Position numbers and translations under genes: made by a program | Shown here: positions 33,435 through 42,299 of the stretch, in pieces | Numbering within the stretch: the stretch's first letter is position 1 | Layout: the number at the start of each line of letters is the position of its first letter | Notes under the pieces: model-generated | Database searches by the model: none | Told to the model about the DNA's origin: nothing | What the model saw: the letters and a program-made list of their open reading frames with translations, nothing else | DNA from: Rhizobium leguminosarum bv. trifolii WSM1325 | GTDB lineage: Bacteria > Pseudomonadota > Alphaproteobacteria > Rhizobiales > Rhizobiaceae | Direction of reading: 5' to 3' | Length of the DNA: 64,000 nt | NCBI GenBank assembly: GCA_000023185.1 | Contig: CP001622.1 | Coordinates: 4,192,501-4,256,500 of the forward strand

Positions 33435-34979
33435 ATGATGCGGAGAAACAGACTGGACAGCTTGACGACGTGGAAATCCCCCGCGCTTTCCAGTGATGCC
33501 ATTTCCGCGCCGCGGCGCTTCGCGCGTCGCATGATGCTGCTTTCGGCCGTCGCAATGGCGCTGAATGGCTGCCAAACGCTGATCGACCAATCCTATCAGC
33601 CGAGTGTTTCGCCGTCTTCCAATCCACAGATCGTCGACGAGGTGCAGAAAAACGACCCGCGCGCGGCGATGGGCGCCCGCGAGCATCCGCGCATCGTGGC
33701 AAGCTACGGCGGCGAATACAAGGACGCCAAAACCGAGCGCCTCGTCGCCCGCATCGCCGGCGCGCTGACGGCGGTGTCGGAAAATCCGAGCCAGTCCTAC
33801 CGCATCACCATCCTGAATTCGCCGGCGATCAACGCCTTTGCGCTGCCGGGCGGTTATCTCTACGTCACCCGCGGCCTGCTCGCCCTTGCCAACGACGCTT
33901 CGGAAGTTGCCGCCGTGCTGTCGCACGAAATGGGCCATGTGACGGCGAACCACGGCATCGAGCGGCAGAAGCGCGAAGAGGCTGAGGTTATCGCCAGCCG
34001 CGTCGTCGCCGAAGTCCTTTCCAGCGACATCGCCGGCAAGCAGGCGCTTGCCCGCGGCAAGCTGCGGCTCGCCGCCTTCTCCCGCCAGCAGGAGCTGCAG
34101 GCCGATGTCATCGGTGTGCGCATGCTCGGTGAAGCTGGCTATGATCCCTATGCCGCTGCCCGTTTCCTCGATTCGATGGCGGCTTACAGTCGCTTCATGT
34201 CGGTTGATCCCGAAGCCGACCAGAGCCTCGACTTCCTGTCGAGCCATCCGAATTCGGCTCAGCGCATAGAGCTCGCCCGCACCCACGCCCGCGCCTTCGG
34301 CCAGGAAGGCTCGGTCGGCGACAAGGGCCGCGATTATTATCTCGACGGCATAGACGGACTGCTCTACGGCGACAGCCCGGAAGAAGGCTATGTGCGCGGC
34401 CAGACCTTCCTGCATGGCGGCCTCGGCATCCGCTTCGACGTGCCGCCGGATTTCCACATCGACAACAAGGTCGAGGCGGTGATGGCCACCGGTCCGAACG
34501 ACATCGCCGTCCGCTTCGACGGCGTCGCCGACAATCAGAACCAGAGCCTCACCAACTATATCTCCAGCGGCTGGGTAACCGGCCTCGACCCGTCGACCAT
34601 CCAACCGATCACCATCAACGGCATGGAAGCAGCCACCGCGCGCGCCAGCGCCGACCGCTGGGATTTCGATGTCACCGTGATCCGCAACAATTCGCAGATC
34701 TTCCGTTTCCTGACCGCCGTGCCGAAAGGCAGCGGCGCCCTTGAGCCAACGGCGAATGTGCTGCGCGCGAGTTTCCGCCGCATGACGCCGGCAGAGGCCG
34801 CCTCGCTGAAACCGCTGCGCATCCGCGTCGTCACCGTCCGGCCGGGTGAGAACATCTCGACGCTCGCCGCCCGCATGATGGGCACAGACCGCAAGCTCGA
34901 TCTCTTCAAGCTCATCAATGCCCTGCCCACGGGTGCAGCCGTTTCTATAGGCGATCGCGTCAAGATCATCGCCGAATAA
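33435..34979 (+). CDS. M48-family Zn metalloprotease lipoprotein with C-terminal LysM-like tail
   Basis: The M48 peptidase motif H-E-M-G-H sits in V-L-S-H-E-M-G-H-V-T-A-N-H, with the third ligand region in Q-E-L-Q-A-D. A hydrophobic segment ending in the lipobox A-L-N-G-C predicts a lipid-anchored periplasmic protein, as in LoiP/BepA-type envelope quality-control proteases. The last 60 residues (V-R-P-G-E-N-I-S-T-L-A-A-R-M) resemble a LysM-type module. The start is uncertain: ATG 33435 gives 514 residues with a long N-region before the signal, and ATG 33531 would start just before the hydrophobic stretch. Neither has a strong ribosome site. Confidence 0.88.
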   Translation: MMRRNRLDSLTTWKSPALSSDAISAPRRFARRMMLLSAVAMALNGCQTLIDQSYQPSVSPSSNPQIVDEVQKNDPRAAMGAREHPRIVASYGGEYKDAKTERLVARIAGALTAVSENPSQSYRITILNSPAINAFALPGGYLYVTRGLLALANDASEVAAVLSHEMGHVTANHGIERQKREEAEVIASRVVAEVLSSDIAGKQALARGKLRLAAFSRQQELQADVIGVRMLGEAGYDPYAAARFLDSMAAYSRFMSVDPEADQSLDFLSSHPNSAQRIELARTHARAFGQEGSVGDKGRDYYLDGIDGLLYGDSPEEGYVRGQTFLHGGLGIRFDVPPDFHIDNKVEAVMATGPNDIAVRFDGVADNQNQSLTNYISSGWVTGLDPSTIQPITINGMEAATARASADRWDFDVTVIRNNSQIFRFLTAVPKGSGALEPTANVLRASFRRMTPAEAASLKPLRIRVVTVRPGENISTLAARMMGTDRKLDLFKLINALPTGAAVSIGDRVKIIAE

Positions 34980-35002
34980 AAAAGGCCCGGCTAGCGCCGG
35001 GC
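34978..35002 (-). terminator. Intrinsic terminator of rpoH2
   Basis: On the minus strand a perfect GGCCCGGC / GCCGGGCC stem with a 4-nt loop is followed by at least six T residues. It overlaps the last bases of the convergent M48 gene. Confidence 0.85.
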
Positions 35003-35027
35003 CAGTCTGTGCTGCTGGAAGGGATAA

Positions 35028-35090
35028 AACATCTCGCGCAAAATTGTGCGGCGGTTTTGCGACAACGAGCTAAATCGGCGACGCGCTTTC
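35028..35090. repeat. RIME-type repeat, copy 4 (degenerate)
   Basis: The family core is recognisable (GCAAAATTGTGCGGCGGTTTTGCGA) with the outer segment GACGCGCTTTC, but the outer stem is eroded. It lies immediately after the rpoH2 stop. Confidence 0.6.
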
Positions 35091-35093
35091 GGT

Positions 35094-35957
35094 TCAGGCG
35101 TAGGCCGCCATATGCGGATCGGCGCTGACGAGCGCGCTGCGAAGCTTCTCCATCGCTCGGCTTTCGATCTGACGCACGCGCTCCTTGGAAATACCGAGAT
35201 CGGCACCGAGCTCTTCGAGCGTGGCACCGTCTTCCGCCAGACGCCGGGCGCTGATGATCTTCATCTCGCGTTCGTTGAGATGTTTCAGCGCCGAGGCGAG
35301 CCAGACGCGGCGGCGCTCGCCGTCGATCATGTTGGACACCTGCTCGTCCGGCAGGGGATCGTCGCTGACGAGGAAGTCCATCTTTTCCGCGCTCTCGGCA
35401 TCGCCGGAGACCGAAGGCGCCTGCAGCGAGGCGTCGTTGCCGGAAAGCCTAGCATCCATCGTCTGTACATCCGAGAGGCTGACGCCGAGGGCCGCGGCGA
35501 TTTCCTGGTGAATGGATTGCAGCGTCAGCTGCGTGTCTCCCTTGGCGAGCTTGGCGCGCAGACGGCGCAGATTGAAGAACAGCGCTTTTTGCGCCGAACT
35601 CGTACCGCCGCGCACGATCGACCAGTTGCGCAGGATATAATCCTGGATAGATGCCCTGATCCACCAACTTGCATAGGTGGAAAAGCGCACGTCGCGTTCC
35701 GGCTCGAAGCGGGCGGCGGCCTCGAGCAGACCGACATAGCCCTCCTGGACCAGATCGCTCATCGGCAGACCGAAATTGCGGAACTTGCCGGCCATGGATA
35801 TGACGAGGCGCATATGGGCCATGGCAATCTGGTTGCGCGCGCCGCGGTCGTCATGATCCTTCCAGCGGGTGGCGAGATCGTGCTCTTCCTGACGGGCGAG
35901 ATAAGGCGCGGCCATCGCGATTTTGATCATGCGCCGATCTGCAGACATGTTCTTCAT
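35094..35957 (-). CDS. rpoH2: RNA polymerase sigma factor RpoH2 (sigma-32 type)
   Basis: This 287-residue sigma-70-family protein has region 2 (D-L-V-Q-E-G-Y-V-G-L-L-E-A-A and F-S-T-Y-A-S-W-W-I-R-A-S-I), the RpoH box Q-K-A-L-F-F-N-L-R-R-L-R that defines heat-shock sigma factors, and region 4 helix-turn-helix (L-E-E-L-G-A-D-L-G-I-S-K-E-R-V-R-Q-I). Rhizobia carry two RpoH proteins; this divergent one fits RpoH2, linked to oxidative and general stress. The ATG at 35957 has GGGAG six bases upstream, and the frame continues 96 nt upstream without a site. It is monocistronic with its own terminator. Confidence 0.92.
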   Translation of the reverse strand: MKNMSADRRMIKIAMAAPYLARQEEHDLATRWKDHDDRGARNQIAMAHMRLVISMAGKFRNFGLPMSDLVQEGYVGLLEAAARFEPERDVRFSTYASWWIRASIQDYILRNWSIVRGGTSSAQKALFFNLRRLRAKLAKGDTQLTLQSIHQEIAAALGVSLSDVQTMDARLSGNDASLQAPSVSGDAESAEKMDFLVSDDPLPDEQVSNMIDGERRRVWLASALKHLNEREMKIISARRLAEDGATLEELGADLGISKERVRQIESRAMEKLRSALVSADPHMAAYA

Positions 35958-36283
35958 TTCGATCTCCCGAAACAGGCCTCTCGCCCTGAAATGAACAATA
36001 AAACTCTTCTCCCGGAACATCGCTGTCCGGATTGAATGGAGTTCTGAATGCATAAAAGCCCCGCCCCTGGACTTTTCAGGGGGAGGCCCTATTTTTCATC
36101 ATGTGCCGGTAAGACGGCTGGGCAGGACCTGTTTTTTCACCTTGCCGGATGGGCAATATAGAAAAGGCATGATCCGCTCCTCATCGAACATTGACGGAAT
36201 AGCAGTTCGCCCGTGAGGCCATTGCCCGACGAGCAGTCCGCAATTACGTGTGATAAACGCGGCAGTCGGCAAAAAGTTCCAAT
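35958..36283. other. rpoH2 upstream region
   Basis: This gene-free stretch must hold the rpoH2 promoter and leader. A G+C-rich hairpin with arms CCCCTG (36064-36069) and CAGGGG (36077-36082) lies about 110 bp upstream of the start. I could not place a convincing -35/-10 pair of the EcfG or RpoH type, and I see no small gene. Confidence 0.4.
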
Positions 36284-36314
36284 AAAAAAACCCGGCTCGA
36301 AGGCCGGGTTTTTT
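36284..36314. terminator. Bidirectional terminator after carD
   Basis: A CCCGGC / GCCGGG stem with a 6-nt loop is flanked by seven A residues on one side and six T residues on the other, so it can terminate on both strands. It serves carD on the minus strand. Confidence 0.88.
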
Positions 36315-36334
36315 GACAGAAAAACAGGGTCGCT

Positions 36335-36907
36335 TTATGCGGCTTCGTCCTGTGAATCGTCTTCTTCGATGGCCTTGCCACGCTTAGGACCCTTGTTGAG
36401 ATTGGTCTCGACGAGGCGGACGGCTTCGGTTTCCGACATCTTGTTGACCGCGGCGATTTCGCGCGCCATGCGGTCGAGCGCAGCCTCATAAAGCTGGCGC
36501 TCGGAATAGGACTGCTCGGGCTGGTTCTCGGCACGATAGAGATCGCGCACGACTTCAGCGATGGAAATCAGGTCGCCGGAATTGATCTTGGCATCATATT
36601 CCTGGGCGCGGCGGGACCACATGGTGCGCTTGACGCGCGCCTTGCCCTGCACGACCTTCAAAGCACGCTCGACGAAATCCGTTTCCGAAAGCTTGCGCAT
36701 ACCAATGCTCATCGCCTTCGCGACCGGAACCTTCAGACGCATCTTGTCCTTCTCGAAATCAATAACGAAAAGTTCGAGCTTCATGCCGGCAACTTCTTGC
36801 TCTTCGATAGCGGTGATGGTACCGACGCCATGAGCGGGGTAGACGATCGATTCACCGGTCTTGAAGCCGTGACGTGCTGTAGAAGGTTTTTTCTGCTGAG
36901 TCGTCAT
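36335..36907 (-). CDS. CarD-family transcriptional regulator
   Basis: This 190-residue protein has an N-terminal RNA-polymerase-interacting Tudor-like domain (about 10-70; Y-P-A-H-G-V-G-T-I) and a C-terminal helical domain (about 80-165; R-R-A-Q-E-Y-D-A-K-I-N-S-G-D) typical of CarD/CdnL, which binds RNA polymerase beta and stabilises open complexes. The acidic tail is E-E-D-D-S-Q-D-E. The ATG at 36907 lies 13 nt after GGGAG; a TTG at 36916 is nearer that site and is a real alternative. Monocistronic, ending at the bidirectional terminator. Confidence 0.93.
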   Translation of the reverse strand: MTTQQKKPSTARHGFKTGESIVYPAHGVGTITAIEEQEVAGMKLELFVIDFEKDKMRLKVPVAKAMSIGMRKLSETDFVERALKVVQGKARVKRTMWSRRAQEYDAKINSGDLISIAEVVRDLYRAENQPEQSYSERQLYEAALDRMAREIAAVNKMSETEAVRLVETNLNKGPKRGKAIEEDDSQDEAA

Positions 36908-37300
36908 TCTATTCAAAAACTCCCTGTTACGCTTCCGGCGGCGGCCGGAGCCGGGTCAGTCAGGCCCGGGTGAGACGGTAGTATCCGTCGGGTGACTTCA
37001 CTCTGGTCCCATCGGGCAAAAGCAAAGACTTCTTGCGCACGATCTTGGGACCCGGCGCTCAAAGCGTTGATATGTCACGGAAACCGTGTACGGATTTGTT
37101 TTGCTTTCGTGATGGTTTTGGGCATGCGTCATGCCACAAATGGAACAGTAGACGAAACCTATCATAAAAATATGAGGAAATCAATAATTTGCTTCGCTTG
37201 AGTCATGCGGGCAACACATGTCACCCATATGCCTCACGCAGCTTTTAAAACGTTTTGCCCTACGTTCGCCCGAACCCGGTGACCGAATGTAGGCGCTGTC
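36908..37300. other. 393-bp region between fdxA and carD
   Basis: It contains the probable fdxA terminator near 37245-37293 and an A+T-rich stretch (about 37130-37200) that probably carries the carD promoter. I see no protein-coding sequence with a ribosome site on either strand, and no other clear signal. Confidence 0.45.
37245..37293 (-). terminator. Probable terminator of fdxA
   Basis: On the minus strand, arms CCTACATTCG and CGAACGTAGG (one mismatch, 15-nt loop) are followed by GCAAAACGTTTTAAAAGC. The T-run is short, so strength is uncertain. Confidence 0.5.
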
Positions 37301-37639
37301 TCAATCGCCGGAACCGGGCTTTTCGGAAAAATACTTCTCGAATTTTCCGGTCTCGCCATCCATGTCCTTGGCCTCAGGCAACGGCTCCTTCTTGACCGTA
37401 ATATTCGGCCAGATCGTTGCGTATTCGGTGTTGATCTTCAGCCATTTGTCGAGGCCAGGCTCGGTATCGGGCTTGATCGCCTCGGCGGGACATTCCGGTT
37501 CGCAGACGCCGCAATCGATGCATTCGTCGGGATGGATGACGAGGAAATTCTCGCCCTCATAGAAGCAGTCGACAGGGCAGACTTCCACGCAATCGGTGTA
37601 TTTGCACTTGATGCAATTGTCGGTCACGACATAGGTCAT
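37301..37639 (-). CDS. fdxA: 7Fe ferredoxin FdxA
   Basis: This 112-residue protein has the two-cluster ferredoxin pattern: [14 protein letters not shown] in the first half and [12 protein letters not shown] in the second, compatible with one [3Fe-4S] and one [4Fe-4S] cluster. The long acidic C-terminal extension is normal for the FdxA type. It transfers electrons in the cytoplasm; the partner is unknown. GGAG lies six bases before the ATG at 37639. It lies 194 bp after the S4-protein gene on the same strand. Confidence 0.95.
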   Translation of the reverse strand: MTYVVTDNCIKCKYTDCVEVCPVDCFYEGENFLVIHPDECIDCGVCEPECPAEAIKPDTEPGLDKWLKINTEYATIWPNITVKKEPLPEAKDMDGETGKFEKYFSEKPGSGD

Positions 37640-37833
37640 GAAGAACTCCAGGATTTCCATGCGGATGGGGCCGGGCAACCTGGAACGTCGCGCCTATCCC
37701 CGTGCCGGAGGAAAAGCGTGAGCACGCTTGGGAGGCAAGCACGCTTCCGGCAGGTTGTCAGTGACGTATCGGCTTTATCGCCGGATTTCAAGGATAAACG
37801 ATCTGCAAAAGCCGACGCCGCAGACAGAGTTTT

Positions 37834-38238
37834 CTAATCCTCGTCCGACATCAGCCTGTCGATTGCACGTCTTTCCTTTTTGGTCGGACGGCCGGTGCCG
37901 GTCGCCCGGATTGCCTGCTCGTAGGGCGTGAGACGTTTTGCCTCATCGGGCGGCGGGGATTGGTCGTCGTAAAGCAGGCGCGCCTGCTCGTAAGGCCCCC
38001 GCCGCTCGCCGGCAAGGCGCACGACGAGAACGACATCGCGCCGCTCCAGCGTCAGCTCGATACGGTCACCCGGCTTGACCATCTGGCTCGGCTGGCTGCA
38101 GCGCTCGCCGTTGATGCGCACATGGCCTGATTGGATATGGCTCTGCGCCACCGAGCGTGACTTCGCCATGCGCGCGAAGAACAGCCACTTGTCGATGCGC
38201 TGGCGCGAACCGCTGGTCGGCTGTGTCTCCCCGCTCAT
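37834..38238 (-). CDS. S4-domain RNA-binding protein (Hsp15/HslR-like)
   Basis: This 134-residue protein has an N-terminal S4 RNA-binding domain (about 10-75; R-I-D-K-W-L-F-F-A-R-M-A-K-S-R and S-G-H-V-R-I-N-G-E-R) followed by a basic, disordered tail (G-R-P-T-K-K-E-R-R). Hsp15 proteins bind stalled 50S subunits with attached peptidyl-tRNA. Its start lies 2 nt after the helicase stop, so it is translated with the helicase, which suggests a shared RNA-related role. Confidence 0.9.
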   Translation of the reverse strand: MSGETQPTSGSRQRIDKWLFFARMAKSRSVAQSHIQSGHVRINGERCSQPSQMVKPGDRIELTLERRDVVLVVRLAGERRGPYEQARLLYDDQSPPPDEAKRLTPYEQAIRATGTGRPTKKERRAIDRLMSDED

Positions 38239-38240
38239 GA

Positions 38241-41200
38241 CTACTTCTTCATCTGCTCCTTGAGGGCTGCGAGCTTGGCGAAAGGCGAATCCGGATCGAT
38301 CGGCTTCTCCTTACGCGGCGGCTTGGCCTCGAAGCGCAGCGGCTGCGAGCCGCCGCGATTGTTGTTGCGGTCGTTGCGATCGTTGCGGTCACCGCGATCC
38401 TTGCGATCGCCACGGTCCTGCCGGTCGCCACGCGGCTGGTCGCCCCGTGGTTGGTTGTTGCGGTCGCCTCTTGCCTGCTGCGGCCGGCCGCCATCGCGAC
38501 CGCCGCCTTCCTTGCCGCGGTTCTGGCGATTGTTGTCGCGGCCGTCGCCATTGCGATTGCCCTCGCCGCCTTCACCGCCGCCCGGCCGGCGATTGCGGTC
38601 GCCGCGTTCCTGGTTCTGACCGCGCTGCTCGCCCTGGCCGCCACGGCGTTCGCCATGACCGCCGCGCGCCTGGCGTTGATTGTCGTTGCGGCCGCCGAGA
38701 CGCCACAGAAGAACTGGCTTCGGTTCCACCGGCTCGCCGGCTTCCCCAGGAGCAGGTGCTGCTTCCTCGGGAGCGTGCACCGCTTCCCCAGACGCTTCGA
38801 CCGGAGCCGATGTCTCGATCGCTTCGACCGGAGCGGGGGGTTGGACCGCTTCGGCCACGGGCGCGTCAGCAACTGCCGGAGCCGCCTCGGTTGCAGACGC
38901 TTCGGCAACAGTCTCTTCCGCCGCACCGTCGGCATCGTCGTGGTCGGCCTTTTCGGCTGTCTCTTCCGCAGGCATTTCCGCAGTGGCAGCAGGCACTGAG
39001 GCCGCATCCTGCGTCGCAAGATGTACTGATGCCTCTTCCGCCTTCACGGCATCGGCGCGATAGCCGAGACCCTTGAGGATTTCTTCCATGTCCTCGAGCG
39101 TCGCACCGAGGATCGACAGCATCGCCGTCGTCGTCGTGAAGCGGCGGCCGTCATAGGCGCCCTCCGGACGGTTGTTTTGACCGGGCTTCCATTGCAGCAG
39201 CGGACGGATGATATCGGCCAGCCGTTCCAGGATGTCGATGCGTACGGCACGTTTGCCGAGGAAACGGAAGCCGGCGAGCTTGTAGAACATCCGCTCGAAG
39301 GTCGGATCCGTGACGACGGAGGTGCGGCCGGCGGCAAGCACCGGAATGAGATCGCCGTAGCCGGGCTTGTCGAGACCGTCGTTCTTCAGCGCCCAGAGCA
39401 GCGTGATGAGCTCGGCCGGCGCCGGCTTCAGAAGTGCGGGAACGAAGATGTGATAGGCGCCGAAACGCACGCCGTAGCGGCGCATGGAGGCACGGGCCTC
39501 CTGGTCCAGCGACTTCACCTCCTCGGTCACCTCGCGGCGGAACAGCACCCCGAGATTCTCGACGAGCTGGAAGGCAAGCCCCTTGGCGAGACCCTGCAGA
39601 TCTTCGGCGCGCGACAGATCATCGAGCGGCTTCAGCACCGTGCTGATATGATGATTGACGAAGCGCTCGATGCGGGCAGCAACGTGATCGCGGGCATTGC
39701 CCGTCAATTGTTCGTCGGCCAGCAGGATCACGCGCGGACGCATGATGTGATCGCTGCCCGAAAGCCGCGCCACCGGGTCGCCCAGCCAACGGATCAACCC
39801 ATCCGAACCGATCACAAGATCGCTGTTGCCGGCGGCATGCATCCGGGCCGCGCGGGCTTCGAACTCGAGCCCGAGCGCCTTCTGCGACGCAGCCTGAACC
39901 GCCTTGGCATCCGGTCCGTCCGTTCCCGCCACCGGCGTGAAACGGAACCCGCTCAATTGCCCTACATGATGTCCTTCAACGAAGACATCACCATTCACAC
40001 TGATTTCAGCTTCCAGCATCGCATTCTCTCTCAGGCGCTTCATGAGCACAGATGTCCTGCGATCAACAAAGCGTTTCGTCAACCTTTCATGTAACGCGTC
40101 GGACAATCGATCTTCGATTTCCCGCGTCTTTTCCTGCCAGTGTGTCGGATCGGCAAGCCAACCGGGCCGATTCGAAACGTAGGTCCAGGTCCTTATCTGC
40201 GCGATTCGCGCCGAAAGCGTGTCAATTTCCCCATCTGTTCGATCGGAGCGATGAACCTGCTCCGCAAGAAACTGCTCATTCACCGTGCCATAGCGGACAA
40301 GATCGGAAAAGAGGGTCGCGATAAGATCGGCATGTTGTGCTGGGGTGATACGCCGATAATCGGGAAGCGCGCAAGCCTCCCAGAGTTTTTCGACGCGCGC
40401 CGGCCTGTCGGCGAGATCGATGACCTCGGGATAGCGCGAAAGCTGTTCCAGCGCCTGCTGGTCGACCGCAGGCAGCGCCCGCGTCAGCCCCGGCACGCGC
40501 GGTCCCACCTCAAGGCTGGCGCGCAGCGATGCGATTGAGGAGAAGTCCATCTCCGTCGTCCGCCACTGCAAAACCTTGACGTTGTCGAATTCGTGCCCCT
40601 CGATGCGCTGCACCAGTTCGTCGTCGAAGGGCGAGACCTGTCCGGTGACGCCGAAGGTCCCGTCCCGCACATGCCGCCCGGCGCGCCCGGCGACCTGGCC
40701 GAGTTCGCCTGGATTGAGATTGCGGAACTGGTAACCGTCGAACTTCCGGTCCTGGGCAAAGGCGACGTGATCGACATCGAGGTTGAGGCCCATGCCGATC
40801 GCATCGGTCGCCACCAGATATTCGACGTCGCCCGCCTGATAAAGCGCCACCTGCGCATTGCGGGTGCGCGGGCTGAGCGCGCCGAGCACCACCGCCGCGC
40901 CGCCGCGCTGCCGGCGGATGAGCTCGGCGATGGCATAGACCTCGTCGGCAGAGAAGGCGACGATGGCCGAGCGCTGCGGCAGCCGGGTGATCTTCTTCTG
41001 CCCGGCATAGAAAAGATGCGAAAGCCGCGGCCGCTCGACGATAGTGATGCCGGGCAGGAGCTGCTGCAGGATCGGCCGCATCGTCGCCGCGCCGAGCAGC
41101 AGCGTTTCCTCGCGGCCGCGCAGATGCAGGATACGGTCGGTGAAGATATGGCCACGCTCGAGATCGCCGGCGAGCTGCACCTCGTCGATCGCGACGAAGG

Positions 41201-41489
41201 CGGCCCTGGTCTCGCGCGGCATCGCTTCGACAGTGCAGACGGAAAAACGCGCATTGGGCGGCGAAATCTTTTCCTCGCCGGTGACCAGCGCCACATTCTG
41301 TGCGCCGACCTTCTCCACCACCCGCGTATAGACCTCGCGCGCCAGCAGCCGGAGCGGCAGGCCGATCACGCCCGTCCCGTGCGCAACCATGCGCTCGATG
41401 GCATAATGGGTCTTGCCGGTATTGGTCGGTCCGAGCACCGCGGTCACACCGCGCCCACTCAGAATCATCGGCTGCGAAATCAGAGTCAT
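38241..41489 (-). CDS. SUV3-like superfamily 2 RNA helicase with low-complexity tail
   Basis: This 1082-residue protein has an SF2 helicase core: Walker A G-P-T-N-T-G-K-T (20-27), DExH-type box I-D-E-V-Q (101-105), motif III G-A-A-T-M-R and C-terminal motif V-A-G-R-A-G-R. This matches the SUV3/DEVQ helicases that unwind RNA in mitochondria and alphaproteobacteria. The last 265 residues or so are disordered: an Ala/Glu/Val-rich segment, then an Arg/Gly/Asn/Asp-rich stretch with repeated R-G-D-R units, likely for RNA or protein contacts. The ATG at 41489 was chosen by fit to the core. It is the first gene of a unit with the S4 protein, preceded by an 810-bp gene-free region. Confidence 0.9.
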   Translation of the reverse strand: MTLISQPMILSGRGVTAVLGPTNTGKTHYAIERMVAHGTGVIGLPLRLLAREVYTRVVEKVGAQNVALVTGEEKISPPNARFSVCTVEAMPRETRAAFVAIDEVQLAGDLERGHIFTDRILHLRGREETLLLGAATMRPILQQLLPGITIVERPRLSHLFYAGQKKITRLPQRSAIVAFSADEVYAIAELIRRQRGGAAVVLGALSPRTRNAQVALYQAGDVEYLVATDAIGMGLNLDVDHVAFAQDRKFDGYQFRNLNPGELGQVAGRAGRHVRDGTFGVTGQVSPFDDELVQRIEGHEFDNVKVLQWRTTEMDFSSIASLRASLEVGPRVPGLTRALPAVDQQALEQLSRYPEVIDLADRPARVEKLWEACALPDYRRITPAQHADLIATLFSDLVRYGTVNEQFLAEQVHRSDRTDGEIDTLSARIAQIRTWTYVSNRPGWLADPTHWQEKTREIEDRLSDALHERLTKRFVDRRTSVLMKRLRENAMLEAEISVNGDVFVEGHHVGQLSGFRFTPVAGTDGPDAKAVQAASQKALGLEFEARAARMHAAGNSDLVIGSDGLIRWLGDPVARLSGSDHIMRPRVILLADEQLTGNARDHVAARIERFVNHHISTVLKPLDDLSRAEDLQGLAKGLAFQLVENLGVLFRREVTEEVKSLDQEARASMRRYGVRFGAYHIFVPALLKPAPAELITLLWALKNDGLDKPGYGDLIPVLAAGRTSVVTDPTFERMFYKLAGFRFLGKRAVRIDILERLADIIRPLLQWKPGQNNRPEGAYDGRRFTTTTAMLSILGATLEDMEEILKGLGYRADAVKAEEASVHLATQDAASVPAATAEMPAEETAEKADHDDADGAAEETVAEASATEAAPAVADAPVAEAVQPPAPVEAIETSAPVEASGEAVHAPEEAAPAPGEAGEPVEPKPVLLWRLGGRNDNQRQARGGHGERRGGQGEQRGQNQERGDRNRRPGGGEGGEGNRNGDGRDNNRQNRGKEGGGRDGGRPQQARGDRNNQPRGDQPRGDRQDRGDRKDRGDRNDRNDRNNNRGGSQPLRFEAKPPRKEKPIDPDSPFAKLAALKEQMKK

Positions 41490-41664
41490 GAGTCCATGCA
41501 AATGAGGCGGGGTGGCCCCAGAAAATCTCGACTCCTCGATGGAAGCTGGACAACACATGGACAGCTGCCGTCGCAAACGCAAGGGCAGATTTCAAAATGC
41601 CTCGGGGATTACGACCTTTGCGAGTCCTGCGGAACGCCCGAATTTCCGATTCGGAACAGCGCAA

Positions 41665-41718
41665 GAACGAATCAGCGACGAATCGATGACTCTCGCTGAT
41701 TCAGCTTTTGTTCACGGC
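41665..41718 (+). repeat. 54-bp GANTC repeat, copy A
   Basis: This 54-bp unit starts GAACGAATC, continues GACGAATCG and ends TTGTTCACGGC, so its ends form a short inverted repeat (GAAC/GTTC). This copy contains four GANTC sites. The next 30 bp (41720-41755) also resemble the sequence after copy C (about 70%). Confidence 0.85.
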
Positions 41719-41866
41719 TAAGTATTGATTTTGAATCACTTTTTCCCACTAGATGCTGAATCGCGAGACTCTCTCCTGTTCGCACTTTCGCCGTCGTGAG
41801 CGACAATCTTCGCCCGATTTTGAACAGGCAAAAATCCGCCCGAAATTAACCTCTCGACCAAAGCCT

Positions 41867-41920
41867 GAACGAATCGGAGACGAATCGCTCACTCCATCGT
41901 TTTCGCCTTTCGTTCACGGC
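41867..41920 (+). repeat. 54-bp GANTC repeat, copy B
   Basis: Same length, orientation and ends as copy A (GAACGAATC ... GTTCACGGC), starting 202 bp later. It contains two GANTC sites. Its downstream flank does not match copies A and C. Confidence 0.85.
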
Positions 41921-42075
41921 CACATCTGGTAGCGCTATCAGGCCCCGGCACTAGACGCGGATCAGCGGCAGAGCCCTTCGTCCCGCTCCGCCGCACCAAA
42001 ATTAATCTTTTTGGGAGCCGGATTCAGACGGCGTTAAGTCGGGGACGGCCAATTGTGGCGCGCCGATCAAAAACG

Positions 42076-42129
42076 GAACGAATCGCTGACGAATCGGCGA
42101 CATCGCGATTTTCCCGCTTTGTTCACCGC
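42076..42129 (+). repeat. 54-bp GANTC repeat, copy C
   Basis: Same length and orientation (GAACGAATC ... GTTCACCGC), starting 209 bp after copy B. It contains two GANTC sites and is followed by an A+T-rich stretch similar to that after copy A. Confidence 0.85.
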
Positions 42130-42299
42130 AACATATTGTATTTAAATGTCTTTTTAACCATAGCGGCAATTTTCGGAAATGACGGAAATTAAACCGTGAA
42201 TCAGGCTTCGTCACATTTCCAGAGCTTAACCGGGAACAAAAATCGCCAATACGTGTTTCTAGTCCATCCAAATTGCGGATGAAATGAAGGAAACACACC

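Larger units (their letters stand above)
41490..42299. other. 810-bp gene-free region with GANTC cluster
   Basis: No convincing coding frame exists here. From 41648 to 42202 there are 14 GANTC sites (41648, 41669, 41680, 41688, 41698, 41733, 41758, 41767, 41871, 41882, 42021, 42080, 42091, 42198), against about two expected by chance. GANTC is the target of the cell-cycle methyltransferase CcrM in alphaproteobacteria. Three 54-bp repeats account for eight of the sites. The region lies between divergent helicase and DUF3309 genes and must hold their promoters. Confidence 0.75.

Noticed and set aside
36213..36491. 92-codon plus-strand frame over the carD terminator
   Set aside because: It overlaps a strong bidirectional terminator and the antisense carD end, without a ribosome site.
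38260..39050. Frameshift or assembly artefact in the helicase tail because of its repetitive sequence
   Set aside because: The frame stays open, codon use matches the rest and a normal stop follows 2 nt before the S4 gene; a disordered RGD-rich tail is more likely.
41490..42299. Chromosomal origin of replication in the GANTC-rich region
   Set aside because: No array of consensus DnaA boxes (TTATCCACA) was found, and rhizobial chromosomal origins lie near hemE. The repeats are reported as a finding instead.
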